64,000 nt of DNA from positions 97,589 through 161,588 of the forward strand of contig CAJNDS010000111.1 of the NCBI GenBank assembly GCA_905221605.1, in the 5' to 3' direction. Of the stretch, positions 24,201 through 35,665 are shown piece after piece. The notes beneath the pieces were generated by a model, which made no database searches, had not been told where the DNA came from, and was given only the letters and a program-made list of their open reading frames with translations. A program made the position numbers and the translations under genes. Origin of the DNA: Symbiodinium natans (Eukaryota; Sar; Dinophyceae; Suessiales; Symbiodiniaceae). The first letter of the stretch is position 1; each line of letters opens with the position of its first letter.

Positions 24201-24950
24201 GATAGCAGACTTTGGCTTGTCGAAGTGCTTGAGACGCGTCGGAGAACAAGAAGCAGGCAACCCTGATGTCGGTTCTGATGATCCCTGCTGTGCGGTTCTG
24301 CACAAGCCTAGTCAAGCGTTGGTATACTTCCCGCAAGGTATGACTGCTTGCGGGACACTGGACTACTTGGCTCCTGAGGCACGCTTGTCAAAAAAGCTCA
24401 CCGCACAAGCAGCATGGTTATTTAGCGCACATAAGCGCTTGCACAAGACAGATGCTCACGGCAGTTCATAGCTGCTGCCTTCGTTCCTGGCCACTTGCAA
24501 GTGAAGAATGTGGAGAGGTATGAGACGTTTGCTTACCAGGCTATTGTAGCAAGTGGAACCTTCGGGCGACTCTGGGTGCAGTCCTCCACGAGCCTCCCAA
24601 TTCTTCAATCAACACAAACCTCTGCAAGCGACTGTTCACCCGAGTGCACAAGCGAGTTCATGTTGGGTCAGTCAAGCAGGGATGCCTGTCAGATTGGCTG
24701 AGAGGTTATCACAGGTCAGTATGATGAGCCTTTCTGCCATGTTTGCAGAATCTTGCAACATGCGTCTTATCTTGAAGGCCGCAGCATAGCGTTTCCACGA
24801 AGCTTCGCGTGACAGGCGCATCGATTTCTGGAGCTTTGGCGTCTTGCTGTACGTCATGTGCCGGCCTGTTGTCCTGTGCTGCGACATCTGTTGTAGGATT
24901 CTCATGATGAGGCTGTCTGGCCGGCTTCCCTTCGAGATAGAAGGCCTATT
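16390..24950 (+). CDS. Ser/Thr protein kinase split by a 5.4-kb intron
   Basis: Kinase-domain pieces occur in order on the plus strand: 16390-16448 glycine loop ELGTELGGGSQG; 16518-16570 RVYMCKRLGTGNEYAVK with the beta-3 lysine (intron 16449-16517 is GT-AG and in phase); 16879-16908 alpha-C EVGILCRLMH; 17939-17987 AFWEGNLCYIVMDLARG; 18502-18553 LQLLGGIAYMHSHK; 18705-18728 VIHRDLKP; 18784-18804 ENVLIVR; 24189-about 24252 DVKIADFGLSKCLRR; 24338-24378 MTACGTLDYLAPE; 24816-24859 IDFWSFGVLLYVM; about 24907-24945 LSGRLPFEIE. All catalytic residues (K, HRD, DFG, APE) are kept. The style resembles the calcium/calmodulin-kinase-like group of dinoflagellates, but no EF-hand or CaM site is seen. The PNIV exon and subdomain XI were not located, and the N-terminus is unknown. 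The intron 18805-24188 holds another gene and satellite DNA. Confidence 0.8.
18219..18247. repeat. (CT)n microsatellite
   Basis: About 14 CT units in a kinase intron between the VMDLARG and MHSHK exons. Confidence 0.9.
19070..20026 (+). CDS. LEA2/WHy-domain-like single-pass membrane protein
   Basis: Two exons, 19070-19346 and 19593-20026, join across a 246-bp GC-AG intron (CGA G|GC ... AG|GT ACA) into a 236-residue ORF ending in TGA. The start is the first ATG of the open stretch (MTSRPFHES). Residues about 15-33 form one membrane segment (LGVLLLLYGVFNTYLFIKF). The rest is beta-rich with LEA_2/WHy hallmarks: VGVEIHVLCSNPNPYDVKI around residues 61-79 with the NPN motif, then an LxPxGxGT-like element (LPAEGQGTIKV) and GEIPIFLELKFNVGVDI. 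In plants this family (late embryogenesis abundant group 2, NDR1/HIN1-like) includes membrane-anchored stress or lipid-associated proteins; a role here is inference. The gene sits in a kinase intron on the same strand. The tail after about residue 210 is low quality, so the real end may be spliced elsewhere. Confidence 0.6.
20377..20435. repeat. Poly-G run and TA/CATA microsatellite
   Basis: Fifteen G bases followed by GATGGGCAAA and an alternating CATATATACACATATG-type stretch. Noncoding. Confidence 0.8.
20850..21640. repeat. About 200-bp satellite, direct and inverted copies
   Basis: A block containing TTATAGGGTTGCGCTCTTAC followed by TAGGCAGATACTCATTC occurs at 21012-21054 and 21194-21236, and diverged at 21574-21613. 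A second block (AATAGCCGGGAATATTGGAA) occurs at 20864 and 21248. A reverse-complement copy of both blocks lies at about 21420-21522 (CCAATATTCTCGGCCGTTC, then AAGAGTGCAACCCTGTAAG). TATAATTGGCCCCT also recurs at 21137 and 21350. The unit is about 180-200 bp. It lies in the long kinase intron. Confidence 0.8.
21640..22640. repeat. About 200-230-bp tandem repeat with TGTACTGTCC dyad
   Basis: The phrase GAGACCTCGGGCGCCAAATG with small changes starts near 21819, 22020, 22248 and 22463, so the spacing is 201-228 bases. Each unit also carries TGTACTGTCC and its reverse complement GGACAGTACA around T-rich spacers, and a GCAGTCCCAGGCCTCC segment. Long frames on both strands here are repeat translations, not genes. 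Confidence 0.8.
22695..22745. repeat. A-run and (TA)n microsatellite
   Basis: An adenine run passes into about 14 TA units, just after the second satellite. Confidence 0.85.
23100..23285 (+). CDS. Possible exon with one membrane segment
   Basis: An open stretch reads SFSAAQMDPDRVRMGERLKN, then IGILGAGGSCYLLGFFLTY, a good single transmembrane helix. It follows GA-rich DNA (22,860-23,060). It may be the first exon of another gene in the long kinase intron, perhaps related to the LEA2-like gene whose helix sits at a similar place. No partner exons were established. A second short open piece at about 23,945-24,020 (KVNLGLHLPHWNENCW) could belong to it. Confidence 0.35.
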
Positions 24951-26276
24951 GTCGAATCGCGGTGCATTCCGTAGCTACAGAGGCTGAGACGCATGCTAAT
25001 GTGTTTCATGTGCCGGTCCTTACGCGCGCAGTGATCTTCAATGCCCTCCGAATTGTCGACAGTGAGACAATGGTAGACGGTAGACAGCAGACATGATCAA
25101 CAGGGATATGCATTCGCGTTACTGCGTTTTCTGCTCAAGACAACCAAACGGGCAGGTGTTGCAGACATCAAGCACCTGACGGGACAAAGACTGTCCTTCC
25201 AGGTGGGAGCCTCTGTGGTGTTAAATAGCTCGCCTTGATTGCAACCGGCAGCTGCCAGGTAAGGAGGTTTCAGGCAGCAGGCTCCCCATTCGCCCCCAGT
25301 TTCCCCTGCAATTATTCAGTACAGCCCTACGGTGGTCAGCTCATGGATGCTTACTTACTCTGGCAAAAACTGCCTGCAAGTTCAAGTTGCCTAGGGAGGG
25401 GGGAGGCATGGTGCCCGTCAGCCACCCTGTGGGCAATCAAAGTTTTCTCCCAAATCTGCGGAGTAGGTGGGTGGGGAACTAGTGAACGGTCAAGTTCCGT
25501 GTACTGCACTGCTATGCAAGCATCTTCGACCCTTCTCAAACCTTCGCCTACGCACCGCACTTGTTCACGGAACAAGGGTGTCGGGAGTTTGCTTTTGCCC
25601 AAAAGAGAAGAGCTGACCTTTCGGGAAGCGGTCTGAAGGGGGGGTTTTCCTGCGTAGCGAAAATTTAAACACATGTCTTCCTGGGGACTGCTGAGACTTT
25701 CGGATACCAAGCAAAATCTTGTCCCAGGATTGCCTGCTTGCATCTGTGCATCGGAAGTGAGGATGGCTCTGTAGGGAGATGTGTTTTCAATTCGGGGGCA
25801 TCTCGCCGCCAAGGCCTGGCGAACAGGGTCCGAGGATGCCAAGGACTTCGTGCGACGCACTGAGTGCCACTGAGTGCGCAGTTACCAAGTTGCCTATTTC
25901 GATCTATTTCGTTGACGCCTGTCAAAAGTTGGGTGGTGGATGTTGCGAAGAGACTGTGCTCAGGCACTGCTGTCCGTTCTTTATTGAACTTTCAGTGCAA
26001 GAAGTAAGCGCACACAACTTCATGGTAAAAGCCGCAGAACTATTCTGACTGGTCCTGTTCGTTCTCTTGGTTTTCATGTCGCACTTTCGCTGCAATATGC
26101 AGCATTTCTCTTCGGTGCACCATAAGCGAATTGAAACGAATTGGCAGCAAGGAGGGTTGGGTTGAAGTACACAGCTAAACACGCGCACACACCCACACAC
26201 ATACACACCCACTACACCCACCCACACACACGCACACACAGACACAGACACAGACACAAACACAGACACAGACACA

Positions 26277-26323
<47 letters not shown>

Positions 26324-28250
26324 ACCCACCCACCCACCCACCCACCCACCCACTTTTCAAGGTATTTAAGTTCAATTTTCATCGTTTTAAGATGTCGCTG
26401 GGTCGTTGTTCAGCTCTGTGCGTGGTCTTAACCTGAATTTGTTCACCCACACACCCACACACACACCCACACACGCACACACCATGCACACTTGCGCTCT
26501 CGCGCAATTTACAGCGCCCGTTTTGGGTCCAAATTGTGCTCTCGCCTGGGCACGGGCCAGGGGTTTTGAGGGTCACGGCTTTAATTCGCTTATGGTCATA
26601 GTCCGACTTGAGATATTGTGAGACCCTGCCAACATTCTTCACACCTAGCCGCCTTGTCTGCCTCTGCCAAATGCCACATGAGGGACTCAAGCCACCTTAG
26701 CCTTACAGCCTCGATTTGGCTTCACGATCGTGCCTTCTGGGGCTCAGGTGTGCAAGCCTCGGGCGTTAGCTAGCATCATACCTTTTGAAACCGGCCGCTT
26801 GTCGAGACTTGAACTTGACGCCAAATCGCAACCAAAAAAAGAGACATTGCTTTGCACATTCTTGGGCCTTGGGTCTATAGGCTAGGTGTACGACCTGTGA
26901 AGTGGTACAGGATGGTGCGGTCAAGTTCTTCACCATGCCTTACCCTGTGGCCTGCCATGGCCTGCCTTTCAATGTTTACGTAGTCTGTGGTTGGATCTGC
27001 CCGTCAACGTTATAACCAGCACCTAAGACTAAAAGCCCTCAGATCTAAATTGTTCAGCAAATATTAAGCGGGAGGTCCCAGAACAAACGCCCGCACGGCA
27101 CCAGGCCTTAGCTGAGAGAGAGGGTCAAGGGCGCAGATTTTCATAGATCTCAGCAAAGACAAATAAAGAATTTTTTGAGGCCCAGAGTGGCTGCCAGGCC
27201 TTGGGAAGGCAAAACTTCTGCGGTTCACACAGATCGTGTCGGCTCGGGCTGCAAATGTCCCTTGCCGATTTCCGCCTCCACATGAGCAGCCCAGATGCCA
27301 TGAATTGCGAATCTTCTGCAATAACGCCACGGTCTGCGGTAACATGAAGATGCATCACGTGTGAGTCTGGGCATCAGCCGAATCACCCCACGGAGAGTTG
27401 GACTTTTGGTCTAAGCCCATTCTCGCCTTGCAGAAGCTGAGAGTCATCTTGAGTTACGCATGGTTATGCGCAGAACCCGCGGCTTAACAACAAGACCCTG
27501 TTGGAACTTTAGCTCAGCTTTCAATCATTAGAAACTGAACACAAGATGCGTGCACGAGGCTTCGAAATTGACCAATGCAAACTGTGGGCATGTTTTCGAG
27601 CTTTTGGCCCGGCTGGAGGCAGGGGCTCTTGCGCGTCGACCCTTCGGATCGGTTCGACCAAAACAGCGGCAAGCTTAAGATGAGCTTCGTTGAGGTCGTG
27701 CAGGGATAGAGAACTCATGTCGTCACTTGGTCTGTTGAGGCTGCTTGATCCACCCTTGGCTAGCAACGGAGGCCTTGTGCGCGTTTACTTGCGCACGTTC
27801 TTAAATGCGTTTTTCACCATCCGTGCAGCCGACTCGGAGGCCGCGAACACCACGGAGGGTTCTGTCCACCGCTGTGCAACAGGTTGAATCAACTGTCGAG
27901 GGCAATGCGTGCAATTCTTATTCCAAGGTGACGTGCTCAGACACAGACACCTCACCGTTGGAGACCGATTCTCCTACAAGGCATGGATACCGCGGCAAGG
28001 AGCAGCTCTGGGTTGGATGGTCGGGGACAAACGTGAACCATTTGCCATTCGATGCTGCATGTCCCTTTTTGACACGTAGCTATGCGCAGCTTTTTCTATA
28101 CACAACCGAGCCCCCCCTCTGTGCCAGAGTCGCCTCGCCTTGAATTGCACGAGCCATGCAATGGGCTCATTGAACCGACGGCACCAGTTCTTCACACAAA
28201 GGCAAAGGTCGAGAGTCGATGTATCCAAGCAACCATAGGCAAGGTGCAGG
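24951..28250. other. Long stretch without recognisable genes
   Basis: Nothing family-like is visible on either strand apart from the CA-rich microsatellites. Open frames on the minus strand at 25,351-25,860 and plus strand at 27,805-28,140 lack splice-bounded support. The 3' exons of the second kinase (subdomain XI and beyond) should lie in the first part. Confidence 0.4.
26180..26355. repeat. CA / CAGA / CCCA compound microsatellite
   Basis: The plus strand passes from CACACC through CACAGA units to pure CA and ends in about nine CCCA units. A smaller ACACCC patch follows at 26,446-26,483. His/Thr and Val/Cys frames here are artefacts. Confidence 0.95.
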
Positions 28251-28299
28251 ATTCATGTGTCCTCGCGGCAGGCTTGCCATTCGAACAGCGCTGCTTGCC

Positions 28300-29210
28300 A
28301 CATGTCTGAGCAGACAATGCGCAGCAAGATGCCACGCCTTGCAAGCATCATCAAGGCCTTTGGATTTCAGTTCAATGTCTGCACAGGGACTTCGCAACTG
28401 ATTTCGGATGTCGAACTCGTGAGTGGAGGCATTGCGATAGTCCGACTGGCATCTTTGACAGTGATGCCACAGCCTTGGTTCAGAGTGTGCAGGCCTCAGC
28501 CTTCCCTCACACAGCTTTCAGCTTTCTTCATGAGAATGCAATCAAACACGCTGCACACATTTGCACGCTGTTGCAACTCGGAGAGGTGAAACCACAGCCC
28601 CAGCATGTCAAGGCGTTCCACTCAGATTCCACTCTTGCAGAATCAGAAGTTCCAATAAGGGCCTCATGATGTTTCACGGCTTGTTCAGGAAGGCAACCGA
28701 AGCTTGCAGAAACTTGAAGGCCGAGTTGCTCTTGGAAGTCCAGAAATCCATGTTCTAAAGCGGCTAAGCCCTTCCAGATCCCATAAGTCAGGTTCGGTAG
28801 CCTCGACCCCTTCACACAGGAGATTTGAAAAGACCGTCGTCGAACGTGACCTCAAAGACAGCAATGATCTCCACAAATGAGCCTCCGGATTTCCAGAGCT
28901 CGGGCTGGCGAGGACGAAGTCACGATTCATGGGGTGCTGCAAAATCTTTATGACAGTTCCGTCGGTTTTTCTGCCTGGTGAGGAGTACAGCCTGGCAATG
29001 ACTCTATGCTGGTGCAGGTTCTGGCAGCAGCACGCAGCACTGCACAGCAGATGGTCCGACCTTCCGCCACCTTTGTCTTTGCCAGCAGCCCAAAGTTGGC
29101 AGTTCTTGCAGAATTCTTGCAGTTCGTGCGAGACTCGTGTGTCTTGCGGGTGTTTTGTGCATCGGCTCCGCAGGGTCAAAAGTGTTTCATTGAGGTGGGA
29201 CCGTTTTTGA
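28300..29210 (+). CDS. Unassigned multi-exon gene fragment
   Basis: Not recognised. Coding-like plus-strand stretches: about 28,310-28,390 (MPRLASIIKAFGFQFNVCTG), 28,455-28,555 (ALVQSVQASAFPHTAFSFLH), 28,665-28,758 (FRKATEACRNLKAELLLEVQ, ending in a stop) and 29,005-29,140 (SATFVFASSPKLAVLAEFLQ). They share normal amino-acid balance and lie between AG|G-type boundaries, but phases were not reconciled and two frames compete around 28,690-28,880. They may belong to one gene or several. Confidence 0.35.
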
Positions 29211-30180
29211 TCATGACCGGCATCCTTATCGCGTGCGACACAGCTGCACAACTTCTACTAAAACGTTTAAAGGGTCACCTCCATGGGGCACATTGTGTGA
29301 CGCTCCACCCGGTTCCCCGTGCAGGACAGGAACTGTGGGGTCCTTCTAGAAATTTACACGGACATGGTCCAGATTGTCCAAGAACACCGATTGTTGACTT
29401 TTGACTTCAGGTCAACCAAGCTTGAACCGAGATTGCTGTGTCATGTCGGAACTGTCGGAACTTGAAAGACCCTAGAGAAACCTTAACAAAACTCTCAAGC
29501 TGGAGTACATTCAGAGTCGTCTCGGTAGCTTGAATTTGAGTGCAGCTGATCCGTGAAGCGGTAAGATTGGAAGGCTTGGGTGCCTTATTTTCCATGAAAC
29601 GTGACATCAAAAGCGACGTCCCTCTTGGGATGTTAGAACTCAGAAGTAGTTTGATATAATTTGTCGAGCCTGCGTAAAGCTCACATCCCAAGCATAGTTT
29701 AAGAGAACCCCACAAGCGCCAGCCCACTGATTTTGAGGCCTGTTGCATGTGATGCCTGAGGTTTTGCTATGCTGTTCAGTTTCAGCGCAGACTGCCGGAC
29801 CTTTGCGCCCTCTGAGTGCTCACAGGACCGCGGCCCAAGTAGATGCCAAAGCATACTGAGTGAAACCTACTATAAATCGCAGGGTTGATCCAATGGTCTG
29901 TGGAGTGTCTTTTATTATAACATGTTTTTAACATAAAAAGCCAGTGTATTGGCGAAAGTCTCGTGGTGGGTCCGCAAAAGGAAAGCGACAATCCACGAAA
30001 GTTATTACGAAACAGTGGGGCTATTTTTAACAGAGAGCATGCCGTTACAGGTCCCAAGCCCTTTCCTGCCTCGGCGACTGGGCTTGCGAGCAATTGGTTT
30101 TTGCACGCCCAGCCTCTGCGTCTGCCGCTGCTGTTGCCGCCGCCGCTGCTGCCCCGAGTCCCGGTGTCCCAGTCCGTTCT
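29211..30180. other. No supported gene
   Basis: Frames on both strands are short and compositionally unconvincing. The part 29,860-29,950 is AT-rich. Confidence 0.4.
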
Positions 30181-30182
30181 AG

Positions 30183-30790
<608 letters not shown>

Positions 30791-30799
30791 ACGACCAAT

Positions 30800-31890
30800 A
30801 CAAACATGGCGCACCAAAGGAAAGCCAGATTCCGTGAAGAAAGCAAATCCAGATGAAAGAATAATCTGTGCCCGGCAGCCCATTTAGGCACAAACCTTGC
30901 TGGGCATAGGCATTGCTAGATTCTGGCGCTCATGGTCTGTTTCAAGCATGTCATGCATGTTTCCCTGTCTCCATATCTACACGGACACATCTGGAAGTGC
31001 AGGATGGGTACTCACGGTCAAGGACCCGCTTTGACATATTTTCAGGAGGGGCTCTTCGTATGTCAGCGATAGCAGTGCAGGAGTCAGCGGACACTTCAGA
31101 CACCATCTTCTCGGACGCAGGTGTGGACGATGTGGCATCTTGTGGGAGAGGGGGTAGCTGCTTGGCTCGGCATGAGAGCGACTGGCAGGATCCGCATTTG
31201 GCTTTAAGCCAGCAATCGCTTCCACCAAAGGAAGCTCTTCAAGGCTCGAAACACTCGCACTCTCTCATCTCTCTCACACTCACACTCGTACTCTCTTTCT
31301 CTTTCTTTCTCTCAGTCCCTGAGTAGTGACGCTGGGGTTTCGACATGGTTTGGTACGCCGAATGTCCGCAGTTCTTCAAGTGCAGTCCAAATCACCGTCA
31401 TTCGCACCGCACCATTCCAGATCATGCCTTCTGCGCAAGGAGGCCGCACAAGCCAGGGGCAAGCGTCCGGCATGCCAGCGAGCCGCATGTCGTTAGCCTC
31501 TCAGGCCTGGAATTGTTGGGATGTTAGGAGGTGTCTGGCCATTTCTGTGTGTCACATTGTGCCAGGCTGTGAGTATTGTCAAGGGCGTTTTGGGCTTGCA
31601 GGCTGGCTCCTCTCAGAGGGTGCCGCCCTTGCGGCTCTCTGCCATCTCTGCTGCAGGACGACCAACAGGACTGCCCACATCTCATCTCAATCTAGCTTGA
31701 GAAAATCGAAAAAATCTCCAAAGATCTACAGACTGGGAACGGGAGAGGCCAGTAGAGGTGTAGATAGGAACATCGGTCCAGCGGAGCTTTGAGCGTTTCG
31801 CCACGCTGTTCTGAGCAGCCGATGCATGAGCATGAATGCAAACGATGCAAACGATGTTGGGAGTTGTTTCGTGTGGCTTCCTGTCAAGCT
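30800..31890. other. Mostly noncoding with one possible exon
   Basis: About 31,060-31,135 on the plus strand reads AVQESADTSDTIFSDAGVDD and could be an exon. A CT-rich patch lies at 31,257-31,318. No recognisable product. Confidence 0.3.
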
Positions 31891-32051
31891 TGTGGCTTGA
31901 GGGGGGGGGCAGGGCGGCAGGGGCGGGGCAGGGGGGGGGGGGGGAAGGGGGGGGGTGGGGGTGGGGGCCCATGGTGGTTGTTTCCTGTCAAGCTTGTGGC
32001 TTGCGCAGGGGGGGGGCAGGGGGGGGGGAGGGGGGGGGGCAGAAGGGGGCA

Positions 32052-32089
<38 letters not shown>

Positions 32090-32106
32090 AAGGGCCCCCC
32101 CCCCCA
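31880..32106. repeat. G-run domain with duplicated 20-mer
   Basis: Long G runs (one about 40 bases) interrupted by single A, C or T. CCTGTCAAGCTTGTGGCTTG occurs at 31880-31899 and again at 31984-32003, each just before a G-run block, so a G-run unit appears duplicated. Run lengths may be unreliable. Gly/Pro-rich frames are artefacts. Confidence 0.85.
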
Positions 32107-33266
32107 ACGAGTGGGGCGTACCGCCTCGGCCCGGCCTGAGTCTGAAGCCCCTCGTGACATGACGGAGGCTGTGGCCGCACTGTAGCCTGCCACAGGGTCA
32201 CAGGGCCCCAAGGAGAATGTGAAGATTCATCCTTGTCAGGTGAATCAGAACGGTGCAACCCGGAACTTGTGGTCCGACTTAAAGATGCCAGCAAACGCAT
32301 TGCCTGTAGCTGATGTCAGCGTGCATGTGTTGGCTGAGGAGAAATGTTTATGGCTTCAGCAGCACCATTGCAACCTCTGTTTCCAGCATTGGTTCTTCCA
32401 GCGCGCGAAGGTCAGTTGGAGGCCGCGATGGGCGTCTTGGGAGTGGACAATGTTGCTTCACATCCATCGTGACTATTACTGAAAACGTTCTTCATACTGA
32501 AAACGTTCTTCCGTCCCACTGAGAGGCTGCAATTAGTTCGTGAGAAGGCACACGGGCACTTCTATTGCAAGAATGGCATCAGCTGATATGACAGCTACTG
32601 TGGACTAGAACTCTCATATAATCTCTCAACAACAACAAGCAGAAGACAGCCAAGCAATGGTGAAATTTGCTCTTGCGTTCACTCTCAAATTTCTGCAGCC
32701 ATGTGTAGCCATTCTAGTCCACTTCGTGCCGCGGAGGTCAGCCTTGACGCTGTTCAGACAGTTCAAAAGACTGGTGCCGGCCGATTTTTTGTGACCCTGG
32801 GCTCTTTAGAGCACAGGGAGAGAAGCCGCCAAGAAGAGCCCAAGAAGAGCCGAAGAAGAGCCGAAGAGACGGACAGAGAGAGCACAAAAGGGCACTTTCC
32901 ATATCGTTTCTTCCCGAGGATCGGGCCCCTGGGGAACAAGATCCTTCACATCACAGCTTGCGGGCCGGGGGCCTAAGCAGGCAGCCCAAGGCAGCCATTT
33001 CGGGCCTGGAGGCTCAGTCCTAATCTGTGTGTAGCTACGACACTCTGCGACACTACAAATTGTAGTGTTGAATTCTTTTTTTTTTGCTCCAAATGACAAA
33101 AGAAGATATGAGCAACACTCAGGAGTGCCTTTGATGTTCACATGGCACAGCGAAGCAGCGAACTGGTGAGCAAGGTGTCTCTGAAGCCAGCACAGGACGC
33201 TTGCAGGCAGGAGTGCTTGAACTTCCCAGCAGTTTCGGGGGAGAGCTCATGGCTGTGCCCCTGCAG

Positions 33267-33419
33267 GATCGACATTTGCAGAGGTGACGGAGCAGTCTAT
33301 GGTAAAATTGTTGAACATGAGCAGCCACAGAAGAGCCAGGACGAGGCCGGACGGCTTGTTTGCAGCCACAATGTGACAAAGTGGTACGGTAGCTCAAGGA
33401 TCACGGCATTGGCTGTGTG
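33267..33419 (+). CDS. Terminal exon of an unassigned protein
   Basis: After a CTGCAG|G acceptor the frame reads IDICRGDGAVYGKIVEHEQP, and later GRLVCSHNVTKWYGSSRITA, and stops with TGA after LAV. The composition is natural and the alternating pattern suggests beta strands, but I do not recognise the family. Upstream exons are not identified; about 32,820-32,885 encodes a 12-base-periodic Glu/Arg/Lys stretch that may be coding or a simple repeat. Confidence 0.4.
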
Positions 33420-33839
33420 ACACGCTCAGCTGTGAAACAGATCCCCGACTTGGCAAATCAACTCCTACAGTACTGTACTTCATCTCAGATGAAGCTTAGG
33501 AGCTTAGGAACAGGCTCTTGGCAGCTGCTGCCCTCCAAGCGTCGGTGAGTTTCTTGCGGCCCCCAACACCTTCTGGAGAACAAAGAATGATCGCCTCCAC
33601 CCCCGCATTCGCGATTGTCGGGAGGTCGCACGAAGCATCCTTTTCGAAATCATAAGACGTTGACAGCTTATGATCTTCCTGGGTTCCAAGAAGCCGGGGC
33701 AGTCAATCAGCCAGTTTTGGAAAGAAAGAGACTTACGATGACTTACGCCTTTGCTGTTTTGTTCCCCCACTTTCAGTGTGGGTCAGTGTGGGGTTATTGG
33801 ATTAGAAGACGGCCATTCAAACTCGCCTACTCCGCGGTC

Positions 33840-35060
33840 TCCTTCCCTGGGTCCGCCATCTCACCAAGACGACCTGGAATGCCCACCCCCAACCAAGGAA
33901 TCCCGCGAAGAGTCCCAGCACCAAGTATCCCGAAATGCCCGAAATGCCAACGACTTCGGAGAATCTTGCAGCGAGCGCCGCTAAGTATCCCACTAAGTAT
34001 CCCACCCACCCCGAGAGAATCCCGCAGAGAACGTCGTCGAGTATGCCTGGATTGCCCACCCGCCAAGGAATCCCGTAAACTATTTTTGGGGTGTCCTTCC
34101 CTGAAGTTCTGTGAAATGTATAGGATCATAGGATCAAAACAAACTTCCCAGGTTCCAGGGCCTCCATAGCATCTCCGTGTGGCAATCAAACATGGCTTCG
34201 CTTATAGCATCCAAGAGAAAACAGGCGAAAGCCTGAAGTTCGAGAACCCTGCAACCGAAACCCTTATTATAAAGCCCTACCTGCAAGCCCTAAACCATCC
34301 TACTGAGCACGAGGCCCCAACAAGTCCTAAGAGCTCCCAGCTCTAAACCCCTAGCTTAAACCCTAAAGAGGCCGGCCAAGACCGGCCTTCAAGCGTAAGC
34401 CCTAAACTTTGGGAAAACCTGGGTGTTGGGCTTCATGTCTAGGCTTTAGGGTCTAGGGCTTGTAGACTTCATGGCATGATCTTCTTTGGCTGAACAAAAT
34501 CATAAAATGACAAGATGAATATAACTCGCTCCCATGTTTCCAGGCTCCCGGGATTCCAAGTTTTCGGGTGCCCCCTCCCCAAAAGAAGTGAGTATCTCAA
34601 CCCGCATTTGGTTGGCGTTCATTCTGCACTTGGAGCAGCGCAGGGATCTGCGACTGTACTTGTACAACTCTAGGAATCGTTTCATTGCTGCATCCCTGGG
34701 ACGTCCTAGGAGGGGATGACACAAGTAGACCTGCCGATGCGGCGAGCCCAATAGATGCAGCCTGGGAGCTGCAGGCATCCAGCCGTCAGGAATTTCGAGA
34801 AATGATGAGAAATGCATACATACAATATGCGCAACCGGCAAGTACTGGCTGGTGAATTCCAAGGATACTCGATGGAGGACTCTCTGGGGATGAGCGCTAG
34901 CAAACCCACACCGAGGTTGCGGAAATGAAGTTGGCCAATTGTTCACTTCGATCCTCTCCATGTGCAAAGCTTACGAAGTTGTTCATGCACGGCTCGATGC
35001 AAAGCGGGATTCCATGGGTCCAGGGATACTCGGCGGGATTCCCTGCAGGATGTGTTTTCT
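33840..35060. repeat. Dispersed GGGATACT / GGGATTCC short repeats
   Basis: AAGTATCCC, AATGCCC and GGAATCCCG recur at 33,896-34,080, and the reverse form GGGATACTCGGCGGGATTCC occurs at 35,024-35,043, with partial copies at 34,549 and 34,858. This looks like fragments of one dispersed element. Confidence 0.45.
34602..34695 (-). CDS. Possible internal exon
   Basis: Bounded by CCCAG|G and CGG|GTTGAG on the minus strand, 94 nt, reading AMKRFLELYKYSRRSLRCSK then CRMNANQMR. Basic, with two Cys-pair-like residues (CSKC). Product not recognised. The wider minus frame (34,500-34,967) is open but less convincing outside this exon. Confidence 0.35.
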
Positions 35061-35270
35061 GGGGAATAGGCGAGGAGAATGGTTGACTAAGATGACTACA
35101 ATCTACCAACCCCACGCTCTCCACACAAGCCACTTCAACTGAAGTTGAAAGAAAGTCTTTGTTCAATGCACCTCTAGCGACCTCGATTGCCAGGTCTCCT
35201 TCTCTGTGGTTGTGACAAGCTCGTCCGGAAAGGCACTCCTGACATCATTCCCTGCTAGTTGCTATTTCTG

Positions 35271-35665
35271 TCAGCCCGTGGTTCTCCATTGCAACACTTT
35301 CGCGACCATTTGCGACCTTTCTTGCAGCAGTTCTGAGATGTTCTCAGGCAGAGCGAGCGATGCTCGTGGTCCAGGGAGATCCAGAGAAATTCCGTCTCGC
35401 TGCGAAGGCAGCAAGTGACGGGCAGCCAGCGGCGGCCCCAGGGGCAAGCCGGGGGCAACTTGGGACATTTGTTGTATAAAACGTTGAATTCGCGTTGCTG
35501 AATGCAGGTTGCCTCCATTGAGCTGCAAGCTTACGGGGAAGAGCATTTCCTGGACCTCAGGCCGGATTGAGTTCAGAATCCTTGCACGTCCTTGGTTTTC
35601 TGCACACCTTTTGGTCGCTTTCTTGCTCAAAGCGGAACAGGACGAGTCGTGGTGCAGACACTGCG
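35271..35665 (-). CDS. Unassigned exon or small gene
   Basis: A minus-strand open frame of about 120-130 codons with balanced composition: KKATKRCAENQGRARILNSI, RPEVQEMLFPVSLQLNGGN, ATRIQRFIQQMSQVAPG, and near the end LPENISELLQERSQMVAKVL. It ends in TGA after QWRTTG, or at a GC donor there. No family recognised; helices are likely at both ends with a proline-rich middle. The reverse strand also has short frames that look like shadows. Confidence 0.45.
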
